Below, piece after piece: positions 1 to 7,267 of a DNA stretch of 10,822 bases (position 1 is the stretch's first letter; every line of letters begins with the position of its first letter). The position numbers were made by a program, and so were the translations under genes. The notes under the pieces were generated by a model that saw only the letters and a list, made by a program, of their open reading frames with translations, had not been told where the DNA came from and did not search any database. The stretch is from Multifurca ochricompacta (Eukaryota; Basidiomycota; Agaricomycetes; Russulales; Russulaceae), in the NCBI GenBank assembly GCA_022496185.1, contig WTXG01000601.1, positions 1 to 10,822 of the forward strand, in the 5' to 3' direction.

Positions 1-156
1 AAGTGTGAGAAGAGCATGGTGTTCAGAGGCATATCGCGGAAATTTGCTTATGCAAACTGAAACCATACACACCTCTTGCATCACTCTCAAAGTTGAGAAC
101 TTTGCTCATGGTGGGAAAGTGAAACTGGTATTCAAAGTTTCCAAATTCCAGCTCTC
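1..156 (-). other. 3' noncoding tail of the copia element
   Basis: This lies downstream of the copia pol stop codon when read on the minus strand. It has no long open frame of its own and would hold the 3' untranslated stretch and perhaps the start of the copia 3' LTR, but I cannot place a PPT or an LTR edge with confidence. A short inverted repeat (AAAGTT, 3 nt, AACTTT at 89-103) is the only structure I noticed. The copia element presumably continues past the left edge of the window. Confidence 0.4.
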
Positions 157-511
157 TCATTCCAGTATAAGTCCTAGTCCATTTACCATGGTTTCAAATG
201 ATGCTCTTGGTAGAGACTTAGTGAAGCCATCTGCCAGCATCTCACCTGTGGGGGTATGCACTAACTCAATTACGTGCGATTCAATGTACCCCCTAATGGC
301 ATGGTACTTGATAGGTATATGCTTTGACTGCCTTCCTGTGACTGGGTTTAATGCCAAATCCATGGCACCCTTATTGTCACAATGGAGTAATATAGGGGAG
401 GTTACCTCGTACCCTAATTCCTCCATAAAAGTCCTATACCATGTAGCCTGATTTGCAGCCTCAGAGAGGCTCATGTATTTGGCTTCTGTGGTGGACTGTG
501 CTACTGTTTTC
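157..511 (-). pseudogene. Ty1/copia RNase H, C-terminal fragment
   Basis: This is the last part of a copia-type Pol polyprotein. RNase H removes RNA from the RNA/DNA hybrid during reverse transcription in the virus-like particle. Visible motifs are AQSTTEAKYMSLSEA just after the insertion point, then LHCDNKGAMDLALNP, a degenerate SKHIPIKYHAIRGYIE and the family-typical ending VELVHTPTGEMLADGFTKSLP (here with IELVHTP), followed by a TGA at 157-159. The open frame runs upstream to about 723, but that stretch is LTR sequence and not copia protein. The missing N-terminal part of the same domain continues at 1124 and above, on the far side of a solo LTR. Between the copia pieces the frame is open, so the break comes from insertion and not from point decay. 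Copia identity is secure; the species family is not determined. Confidence 0.9.
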
Positions 512-1118
512 TGTGACAGTTTCCGATGACTTGTGACAGGTTTTGTGACAAAACATGACGTTTTTCGAGTTGCGCGCGTGCGTGTTTGGTTTCGAGTTAT
601 GTGACTAGAGGGCTGATAATTCTTATGATCTGATTGTTTAACTGCACACCACGCTTGTGCTACAGAGGGTGCAACCCCTCTTACTAATTCCCATCTTATT
701 TCAGGGCCTAACCCCTGGAGCATCTGATTATCTGGATACTTACTGGAACCTTCTGATTAGCTTATATTTACTGATTGTACCTCACTCAGGATGTATTTAA
801 GCTACTAGATTAACTGAGACAGACTTTAAGTCTGTTCTCTTGTATCTAATACAGGTGTATTCGACTTCACTAAGATCCACTTGAACTCCCTGAGTAGCAG
901 CTTGAGGAGGCTTCTTCCCAGTAACTCTGCAGGGCTGATTGCTGCTGCTTTCAACTTCATTTCCTGCATGCACCCCCTCCATAACATCGTGGGCACTTGA
1001 AACTTTGAACTAAACTAGGCCTTCTCTGTTAGACCTTGAATCTTGAGTGCGCCCCGCATCTTGAGGGCCTTCAGACATCGAAAACGTGACTGGACGCAGC
1101 AGACACCTGGCTGTGACA
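512..1118 (+). mobile_element. Solo LTR no. 1 of the gypsy-1 family, inserted in copia RNase H
   Basis: A 607-bp LTR begins TGTGACAG and ends GGCTGTGACA. It is flanked by GTTTTC on both sides (506-511 and 1119-1124); removing the LTR and one flank joins KQKTV to AQSTTEAKY, the standard copia RNase H motif. The repeat is 6 bp rather than the 5 bp usual for gypsy; the extra G could be chance. No internal region is present, so it is a solo LTR, as left by LTR-LTR recombination. It shares with the gypsy-1 LTRs the termini, a 29-bp identical block at 827-855 and a similar R/U5 part, while its U3 is diverged. The TATA-like box and R start show transcription rightwards, opposite to gypsy-1. Confidence 0.88.
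794..838 (+). promoter_or_regulatory. LTR no. 1 core promoter and predicted mRNA start
   Basis: A TATTTAA box at 794-800 lies 33 bp (start to start) before the block TAAGTCTGTTCT at 827-838. The same spacing (32-33 bp) recurs in all four LTRs of this family. Because TAAGTCTGTTCT is complementary to the PBS of gypsy-1, it should be at or near the mRNA 5' end. The exact start site is inferred. Confidence 0.65.
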
Positions 1119-1761
1119 GTTTTCTGCTTTCTGGAGCACCAGGATATGGCACCATTAGCTAAGAAAAACATGTAGCCTGAGGTAGAGCGGCAGTCCTCTT
1201 GATCTCCCCATGAGGAATCTGCAAAGCCATGAAGGCCACTCTCCCCATTCCCTCCAGAATACCGCAACTTGCAGTCTTTTGTACTATTAAGATACTTTAA
1301 GACATACTTTGCAAGTCGCATGTGATCTTGAGAGGGGTTGGAAGCGTATTGGCTAAGGTGTGCCACAGCAAAACTGATATCAGGTCTACTTCCAATCTGC
1401 ACCCATAGCAGAGACCCCATCAACTGTTGGTACTTCTTTATTTCAGAAGTAGATGCCTGGCCTTCAAATTTGACCAGATGTACATCAGTGCCTGAGGGAA
1501 GAGGAGTATATACTTGGTTGGAATCCCTCATCCCAAACTTCTCAATAATAGATAAAACATAGGCTGCTTGGTCAATCTCCAGTGTCTTATTAGGACAATC
1601 CCTGGTGATGTTAACTCCAAGGTAGGACTGGATTTCTCCCAAGTCAGTCATCTCATATCGACTAGATAGGGACAACTTCAGCCATGTTATCTTATCATTG
1701 GAAGATCCAAGTATAGTTATGTCATCTACATAGAGAATGATGTAGAGTGAATCATCCCCTC
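1119..1761 (-). pseudogene. Ty1/copia reverse transcriptase (C-terminal half) and RNase H (N-terminal part)
   Basis: This is the middle of the copia Pol. It opens at GDDSLYIILYVDDITILG, which contains the YVDD catalytic pair of RT, and runs through RYEMTDLGEIQSYLGV, the thumb region YQQLMGSLLW and RPDISFAVAHLSQYA. RNase H follows: LHGFADSSWGDQEDCRSTSGY and ISWCSRKQKTV, where solo LTR no. 1 cuts it. No stop codon interrupts the segment. On the upstream side the frame runs into the gypsy-1 LTR (to 1819), giving an artificial fusion with an LTR-encoded peptide of about 19 residues; no ATG precedes it. The fingers and palm start of RT and the whole copia integrase are not found anywhere in the window, so the segment is truncated at 1761. 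Confidence 0.92.
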
Positions 1762-1970
1762 TGTCACAGCCAGGTGCCTGCTGTGTCCGGTCTCGTTTTC
1801 GATGTCCGAAGGCCCTCAAGATGCGGGCGCGCTCAAGATTCGGTTTCTAACAAAGAAGATCTAAATTGGGTCAAAGTTTCAAGTGCCCACGACGATATGG
1901 AGGGGGCGCGTGCAGGAAACAAAGTCGAAGGCAGCGGCAATATGCCCTGCTGAGCTTACTGGGGAGAAGG

Positions 1971-1994
1971 CTCCTTAAGCTGCCACTTAGGGAG
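1971..1994 (-). other. Stem-loop in the LTR R/U5 leader (LTR A copy)
   Basis: Read on the minus strand, a 9-bp stem CTCCCTAAG / CTTAAGGAG with one C-A mismatch encloses the 6-nt loop TGGCAG. It sits 59 nt downstream of the predicted mRNA start. The equivalents are at 886-909, 6006-6029 and 8920-8943. Confidence 0.6.
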
Positions 1995-2041
1995 TTCAAG
2001 TGGAGTTCTGTGAAGTCGAATACACCTGTATTAGATACAAG

Positions 2042-2085
2042 AGAACAGACTTAGGGTCTGTCTCTGTAACCTAGTAGTCTAAATA
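2042..2085 (-). promoter_or_regulatory. LTR A TATA-like box and predicted transcription start
   Basis: TATTTA is read on the minus strand from 2085 to 2080, with the R start TAAGTCTGTTCT at 2053 down to 2042, 32 bp away. In the 3' LTR position this promoter would fire outwards, into the copia RT remnant. The start site is inferred from the self-primer match at the other LTR. Confidence 0.6.
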
Positions 2086-2381
2086 CATGTTTGAGAAGGC
2101 ACATCAAAGAGAGGCACATCAGTAACAGGTACATCAGAAGTGTATAAGCTAAATAAAGGGTTCTGATAAGTAGATCGGTAGTCCTGGATCCCAGGGGTTA
2201 TGCCCTGGAGTGAGATATAATAGGACATGAGTGAAAAGGAGGGGTTGCACCCTCTACAGATAATAAATGATGAAAGAAATGGGGACTTCAGAGGGGGCAG
2301 CTATCACAGCGCGTGCGACATATCGGTCACAATGTCGTCACACGCCGTTATGAAACGTCACGCAAACTGCAGATTGTCACA

Positions 2382-2392
2382 TTACCCCCTTC
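2382..2392 (-). other. Polypurine tract of gypsy-1 (plus-strand DNA primer)
   Basis: The minus strand reads GAAGGGGGTAA directly before the 3' LTR start TGTGAC. The purine run leaves an RNase H-resistant primer for second-strand synthesis. A second, similar tract lies 1.3 kb upstream at 3669-3678. Confidence 0.8.
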
Positions 2393-2416
2393 GTATGGTT
2401 CAGCTTGGCCTCAAGC

Positions 2417-3499
2417 TTAGTCATCTTGGGTAAGGTCGATAATGCGAGAGGAAACGCGTGGGTCGCGGCGGCGTTGTGGTCGTCGAGTGCTTCCGATCCC
2501 GCCAGCGTGGAGTACAGCACGAAGTTCAGGGTGAGGTGCGAAATGGATCGCCTCGTCCGGGCGCAGTGGATGGTCCCGAGCATAGGCATAGGTCAGATAA
2601 GGGAAAAGGCAATAGTATACATCACCTCGAGACAGTGCCTGGATCGCGTTGCAAATGTCTTGAGTCATTCTGTCTGCCTGTCGGTGCCAATAAGCTAGTT
2701 CACCATGTATCTCGTCAAGTCGTTGTGTGGCATGTCGGTAGCGTGAAACCTCAGCCCAGGCCCCTGGGTTGCAAAGTTCGTCCAGCGCAGAGCTGACCAG
2801 AGGTGTGTAGTCTTGATCTGCCTCAAAAAGGCGTCATTGAGGATAGCTGAGAATCGGGTTTGTGCCGCATGCATACTGGGGGTGGGAATGAGTATGCAGA
2901 GGGAAGTGAAAGATCGGCTGATGGGCCCCCATGGTACAGGCTATTCGTGGTTCTGCGTGTCGATATTCGAATGCGATATACTGGGCTTCGGCCATATGTC
3001 CCAGGCTGTCAGCGATTTGTTGGGGGAAATGTAAGGGGGAGTTCTCATCGTTGCGCTCAAATGGAGCTCCTGGGTCATCGTAACGAGTTGCATTGTCCGC
3101 GCCTTGGTTTATCGTTTCATCGTCTGGTAGTTGGCCAAGCTCTGCCGGTTCTGGTCTAATGTCTCCTAAGCATTCACCTTCGTCAATAGTAAGTTCGGCC
3201 TCCAGTCGCGCTCTAGCTCCTTGAAGCATAGTCAGTACTTTTTTATGAGCCTCCAGTTCAGAGTCCTGAGTGTGGATGGCTAGTGTGGTCACGTTAGTTA
3301 GGTTCTGGGTAGGCTGGTCCTCTATGGCAAGCGAGAAGTGGGTGGCGGTAGTGGATGTGGTTGGGGTTGGGGGAAGCGTGGGGGCACTGTTGGGGTACTT
3401 GAGGGCTCCTAGGTTGGCGGCGTCATTGATGGCCTCTACGGTTGGTCTGATGATTGCCATGTCTGTGAGGTGAAAGGGATGTTGTTGGTTAGTAGTCAT
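2417..3499 (-). pseudogene. Extra 3' ORF of gypsy-1, unknown function, broken by one TGA
   Basis: I do not recognise this protein. It starts at a true ATG (3499, MTTNQQHPF) and runs about 360 codons to TAA at 2417-2419, with a single in-frame TGA at 2834-2836 (codon 222). Both parts share the frame, so it is one gene. Residues about 38-60 are Pro/Thr/Ser-rich. Residues about 80-105 (SELEAHKKVLTMLQGARARL) look helical, and a longer charged stretch after the TGA (about 235-290, including GELAYWHRQADRMTQD) also looks helical. The C-terminus is basic (RRPQRRRDPR) and then IIDLTQDD, which matches the SUMO-interaction motif type seen in PIAS proteins. I see no signal peptide, membrane segment or zinc knuckle, so an envelope or nucleocapsid role is not supported. 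It lies between chromodomain and 3' LTR, where some LTR elements carry accessory genes, on the same strand as pol. Confidence 0.7.
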
Positions 3500-3676
3500 T
3501 CTGGGTATCGACTTAGGTAGCTTTCAGGGTTGAAAGAGGCGGATAGTGCGTTTTGTACGAGCCAGGGCGAGGATTATTTGGTGGAGATGGGGAACTGGTT
3601 TGAAGGGTCCAAAAGGCGAAATCTCTGAAGGGTCTAAATCAGTGAAACAATGAAATCAGCGAAATTCACCCCCTCC
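3500..3676 (-). other. Intergenic spacer between pol and the extra ORF, with an internal polypurine tract
   Basis: The 177 bp between the pol stop and the extra ORF start hold no gene. AAGGAGGGGG (minus strand, 3678-3669) overlaps the pol stop and is followed at once by TGAATTTC. That is the layout of a PPT next to an LTR edge, but no LTR follows. The rest is the presumed leader of the extra ORF. I see no clear TATA box or intron signal. Confidence 0.5.
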
Positions 3677-4174
3677 TTAAGGGTGGTGCTGATTCTGGCG
3701 CCTCGCCAGTGAGGTGTGATAGGACTTGAGTAGGTCCGGTGCATGACAATCAGCCTCATCTACCCATGAGTTATCACTCGTTGGGTAGCCTTTCCAGCTG
3801 ACCAGGTACTGTAGCGTTTTCGATCGGCCATGTGTGCGATGATTTAAGATCGCGTCTATTTCATACTCCTCTTCCTGATTGATGAGGTCGGGCGGGGGTC
3901 TCGTGTAGTTAGGTCCATGGGCATCAGTTTCTTGGTAAGGTGTTAAGAGATCGATGTGAAATACATTGTGGATCTTCATGTGTGTTGGTAGAGTGAGACG
4001 ATAGGCAACCGGGGAGATGGAGGCGAGAATCCGGAATGGTCCATATCGTCTAGGGGCTAGTTTTGAAGAGGGGAAGTGTGTTTTGAGATGCTTTCCTTCT
4101 AACCATACTTGTGTTCCAACCGCAAACTGAGGGCGGATTGGTTGTTCCTTAGTTATCCTAAACGCGTCTTCTGC
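3677..4174 (-). pseudogene. Gypsy-1 integrase C-terminus (GPY/F module) and chromodomain
   Basis: This is the end of Pol, in the same frame as the integrase but cut off from it by the TGA at 4175-4177. The first part, VWLEGKHLKT...KLAPRRYGPFRIL...YRLTLP...HNVFHIDLL, is the GPY/F module of chromovirus integrases. After a Pro-rich linker (GPNYTRPPPDLI) comes the chromodomain: EYEIDAILNHRTHG, then LQYLVSWKGYPTSDNSWVDE with the aromatic and acidic residues that read methylated histone tails, then DLLKSYH. The stop TAA at 3677-3679 ends pol. In related elements the chromodomain steers integration to heterochromatin, which fits the nested transposon setting. An ATG at 3979 within this segment is internal and not a gene start. 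Confidence 0.93.
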
Positions 4175-5049
4175 TCACGTTCGCACGTCTCGGAGATCGC
4201 GCAATCGCTCGTCAACCTGTGGTACAGTTGTGTCAGTAGTCTCTGCCTTCCAATCAAACTGTATGCCATGGATGAGTGAGTGGGGCGAAAGTTTTGTTTT
4301 GTCATGCGGCCACGAGTTGTGCACATACTCGGCTAGAGGTAAGTACTCTGGCCATTTATATTGATCGTCACCTAGCCAAAGACGTAGATATTGTTCCAGC
4401 CAAAGGTTCATACGCTCGCTGGAACCATCAGTTTGGGGGTGGAAAGCTGTTGACAAGTTTTGTTGAATCTGCAGTGTTTTTGTGAGTGCATGCGAGAAGT
4501 GCGAAGTGAAGCGCGGATCGCGATCCGAGATGATACGTCTTGGAATTCCAAAGAATGGGAAGAGATGGCGGTAGTATAGGGTAGCTACGCCTTCTCCCGT
4601 GATGTCTTTAGAGCATGGAATGAAACGAGCGGCTTTAGAGCAGCCTTGGTCTACAATAGTCAGTACAGCGTCATACTTTCCGGTTGATGGGAGATCCGTA
4701 ATTAGATCCATAGCAATGTATTGAAATGGGCCGATTGTTGCCGGTATGTCTAGCGGAAAGGTTGGCGCTTTCTTCGTAAGCTTTGGCTTATTCTCTTGAC
4801 ATTTAGCGCAGCCTTTGACGTAATCGCGTACGAAATCTTTGAGATTGTGTCCCTCATACTCGCGTTGAACTCCTCGTGTGGTTTTGTCTATGCCTGGGTG
4901 TCCTGCCAGGATGTGATCATGATGTCGTTGAAGGACTTCGCGTCGTTCAGGGAGGGTAATAGGAAAAGGCCGTTTTTCCAATTTCGACGTCTTGATGAAC
5001 AGTTCCACTGGTAGAACCGTAATCTCTTCATTGTCATCGATGCCATGGT
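4175..5049 (-). pseudogene. Gypsy-1 integrase: zinc-binding and DD(35)E catalytic domains
   Basis: Integrase inserts the element cDNA into the host chromosome. The HHCC zinc finger is visible as HHDHILAGHPGIDKT followed by CAKC. The catalytic triad is complete: D in YIAMDLITDLP, D in RRIISDRDPRF, and E in HPQTDGSSERMN. By count there are 35 residues between the second D and the E. Typical partner motifs are VDQGCSKAARFIP and EYVHNSWPHDKTKLSPHSLIHG. The frame ends at TGA 4175-4177 (ACG TGA GCA), but the same frame continues without a break into the GPY/F module, so the TGA is a mutation, most simply from CGA. Upstream the frame is continuous with RNase H. Apart from the stop, the domain looks intact. 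Confidence 0.94.
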
Positions 5050-5593
5050 CCACATCTGGTTGGTGTGAGAGCATATCTGCAACTGTGTGGAGTTTTCCCG
5101 GGACATGTTCTAGGGTAAAGTCAAAGTCAGCAAGTTCTTGGAGCCATCTGGCTTGCCGGCAGTTTAGTTTCTGTGGTTCCTTGAAGTACTGGAGGTTATT
5201 ATGATCGGTCCGCACTTGTACCTTATGCTTGGCACCCAGGAGGTATTGGTGCCAAGATCTAAACGCGATGATGATTGCGAACAGTTCGCGATCATAAATG
5301 TCCCAGTTTCATTGCGTTGCATCTAGGGTTTTTGATAGGTACGCAACAGGATGGAGTCGTCCTTCTCGATCCTTTTGACTGAGCGTCGCTCCTAGTGCAT
5401 ATCCCGAGGCATCAGCATCGACGATGAAGGGTTCTTCGAAGTCTGGCTGCATTAGTACAGGTTTAGAGGTAACTCTTTGCTTGAGGGTATCGAATGCTCC
5501 TTGTTCTGTTGCGGTCCACGTCCAGGGGTTCTTTACGCTCGTAAGTGCATTCAATGGGGCTGCGATCTTGCTGAATCCTTGAATGAATCGTCG
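5050..5593 (-). pseudogene. Gypsy-1 RT connection and RNase H domain
   Basis: This degrades the RNA strand during cDNA synthesis. It resumes right after the nested solo LTR with RRFIQGFSKIAAPLNALT, the normal continuation of FCQFY at 6341. Next come NPWTWTATEQGAFDTLK, the RNase H opening FIVDADASGYALGATLSQ, HPVAYLSKTL, then after a TGA (5309-5311) NWDIYDRELFAII. It continues with VRTDHNNLQYF and RQARWLQELADFDFTLEHVPG, ending near ADMLSHQPD. The TGA replaces the arginine that this family nearly always has before NxDIYDRE, so CGA to TGA is the natural explanation. The 3' part starts at no ATG and is only a continuation of pol. Confidence 0.93.
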
Positions 5594-5912
5594 GTAGATG
5601 TGACGCTTTCTGTCGATGTAACGGGTTGTGACGCGCGTGTGACGGTTTGTGACGATTTTTCGACCCGCGCGCGTTCGACTTCTGTTTCAACGTTTTGACT
5701 TTTCACTCCGAGTCATGTGACTGGAGTTGATGATCTTTGTTTTATCTGATTTCCGGACTTTTTGGACTGACTTGGATTGACACTCATTCGCTTTTGGAGT
5801 GGGTGCAACACCACTACCTTTTCCTATCTCAATCTCCAATGGAGATTCACTTGGCTATTTACTATACTGAACATTCCACTTTACTGTAATTACAAAGACA
5901 CTAAAGTACTTG

Positions 5913-5957
5913 TATTTAAGGAGACAAACTAGTAGAGACAGACTCTAAGTCTGTTCT
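5913..5957 (+). promoter_or_regulatory. LTR no. 2 core promoter and predicted mRNA start
   Basis: A TATTTAAG box at 5913-5920 lies 33 bp (start to start) before TAAGTCTGTTCT at 5946-5957, the family's predicted mRNA start and self-primer. If still active it would drive transcription antisense to the gypsy-1 RT. Confidence 0.62.
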
Positions 5958-6005
5958 CTTGTATCTAATACAGGTTTACTGTTCTTCCTCAGAATCCCTC
6001 TTGAA

Positions 6006-6029
6006 CTTCCTAAGCTGCAACTTAGGAAG
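6006..6029 (+). other. Perfect 9-bp stem-loop in the LTR no. 2 leader
   Basis: CTTCCTAAG, loop CTGCAA, CTTAGGAAG, with all nine pairs Watson-Crick. It lies 60 nt after the predicted mRNA start, as in the sister LTRs. Pair 3 is T-A here and C-G in the other three copies, a compensatory change. Confidence 0.65.
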
Positions 6030-6110
6030 CCTTCACCCCAGATCTTCAGCAGGGCCTATTGCCACTGCCTCGACTTGCTTCTTGCACACGCCCCTCCTAT
6101 TTTGTGTGGG

Positions 6111-6290
6111 CCTTGAACCTTGAACGCGGCCCTTGTGGTTTGCCTTGACACCTTGACATTGACGCGTGCCCTCTTGTATCTTGTGGGCCTTTGAACCTTG
6201 ACCGTAGCTTGCTGTAGCTTGCCTTGGAACCTTGAATCAGTTTGCCTTTGACAGCTTGACCTTGGAGCTTGCATGCGTCTTGCATCTTGA
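6111..6290 (+). repeat. Degenerate CTTGA-rich repeat in U5 of solo LTR no. 2
   Basis: About 180 bp hold roughly eight CTTGA units, often as CCTTGAACCTTGA or GCCTTGACACCTTGA, with irregular spacing. The sister LTRs have only a few such units at this place, so the repeat accounts for most of the extra length of this LTR. Confidence 0.6.
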
Positions 6291-6340
6291 GGACCTCAGA
6301 CCAGAACGACCCTTGACACAGCAGAGACCTGGCTGTGACA

Positions 6341-7267
6341 GTAGAACTGACAAAATCCCAGGAATGACCGGACCTCCTTCACCGTGGTGGGTACCTTCCA
6401 TGTAGCGACGCCCTCCACCTTAACTGGATCCATATGCACTTGATTTCCTTCGAGGATGAGTCCAAGATACTCTATGTGCATCTGTTCAAAGGCACATTTT
6501 TCCGGCTTGAGATACAGGTCCAATTTGTTAAGCTTATCCAAGACGCAATGTACTTTAGATTGATGGTTCCGGAGATCATGATCAGTGTGAATAAGAATGT
6601 CATCCATATAGACAGTGAACCAAGCTCTGCCCATTTTGTCTCGTTCGTTAAGTTCGTCCCTAAACTCTGCATTCATCATAGTTTGGAACGTAGCTGGGGA
6701 GTTGGTTAAACCGAAGAACATAACGTTCGGTTCGTACAAGCCGCGATTCGTCTTGAAAGCTGCTTTCCATCGATCTTCCGGGTAGATGCGGATGTTATTA
6801 TACCCCCAGCAGACATCCATCTTTGTGAACAAGGTACTGCCGCGGACTCGATCTATGAGTTCGGGGATTAATGGTAAGGGGTAAGTATTTCGGATCGTCC
6901 ACTCATTGAGCTTGCGATAATCCTGAACTGGTCTTAGCTTTCCATCTTTTTTCTTGATAAAGAAGAATGGAGATGCATAAGGGGACTTAGACTCCTGGAT
7001 ATACCCTTTCTGCAAATGTTCCTCCAAGAATTTATTTAACGCGTCTTGTTCTCCTGGTCCTAAGGGGTAGATCTTACAATCCAATGTTGCCGGCGCTTCT
7101 GGTTTTAGCTCGATCCAATGATCCCAAGGCCTGGCTTCCGGGAATCGTTGAGCTTCTTGGTCGCTGAACACTTTCTGATGTCTGTGATATTCCTGGGGTA
7201 CTATCTGGTCCCAAGAGCGCTCTAGGTTGTCCTTTGCTTTAATCGCCAGTTCTTGAGCTATATTGAG
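6341..7267 (-). pseudogene. Gypsy-1 reverse transcriptase
   Basis: RNA-directed DNA polymerase of the retrotransposon. After LNIAQELAIKAKD the order is WDHWIELKPEA, TLDCKIYPLGPGEQ, SPFFFIKKKDGKLRPVQDYR, the first catalytic Asp in FTKMDVCWGYNNI, NVMFFGLTNSPATFQTMMN, the catalytic VYMDDILIHT, and KPEKCAFEQMHIEYLGLI. It ends at VRSFLGFCQFY, where solo LTR no. 2 enters. In this family the residue after MDV is normally Arg (DVRWGYNN); here it is Cys, as a CGC to TGC change would give. The frame is the same as that of protease, separated by the TGA at 7268-7270. No real ATG is expected, since this is an internal part of Pol. The motif set is otherwise complete, and the enzyme is lost only through the insertion and the stops. 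Confidence 0.95.

Larger units (their letters stand above)
1762..2381 (-). repeat. Gypsy-1 LTR A (3' LTR in transcription sense)
   Basis: 620 bp, starting TGTCACAGCC and ending GATTGTCACA on the plus strand. It is nearly identical to 8712-9330: I count substitutions at 1807, within 1911-1918 (with a 1-bp indel), at 2351 and at 2368. Each substitution is a CG in one copy and a TG in the other. U3 is at the high-coordinate end, the R start is at about 2053, and U5 runs down to 1762. The outer flank at 1761 is copia RT. Confidence 0.95.
5594..6345 (+). mobile_element. Solo LTR no. 2 of the gypsy-1 family nested in gypsy-1 pol, with its target duplication
   Basis: The LTR proper is 5599-6340 (742 bp), from TGTGACGC to GGCTGTGACA. 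It is flanked by perfect 5-bp copies of GTAGA at 5594-5598 and 6341-6345. Removing it joins FCQFY to RRFIQGFS in frame. It is transcribed rightwards, opposite to its host element, and shares the 29-bp R block (5946-5974), TATA spacing and stem-loop with the gypsy-1 LTRs. It is about 120 bp longer, owing to a CTTGA-rich expansion in U5. No internal region or PBS is left, so it is a solo LTR. Frames of 60-70 codons across 6056-6285 are translations of the repeat and not genes. Confidence 0.93.

Noticed and set aside
2417..3499. Envelope gene in the extra 3' ORF
   Set aside because: No signal peptide, no hydrophobic membrane segment and no Cys-rich ectodomain pattern.
2417..3499. Relocated capsid or nucleocapsid in the extra ORF
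   Set aside because: No CCHC knuckle and no capsid motif that I recognise; a structure search could reopen this.
6056..6285. Minus-strand frames with a repeated basic peptide
   Set aside because: Translations of the CTTGA repeat in solo LTR no. 2, with no family match and no conserved start.
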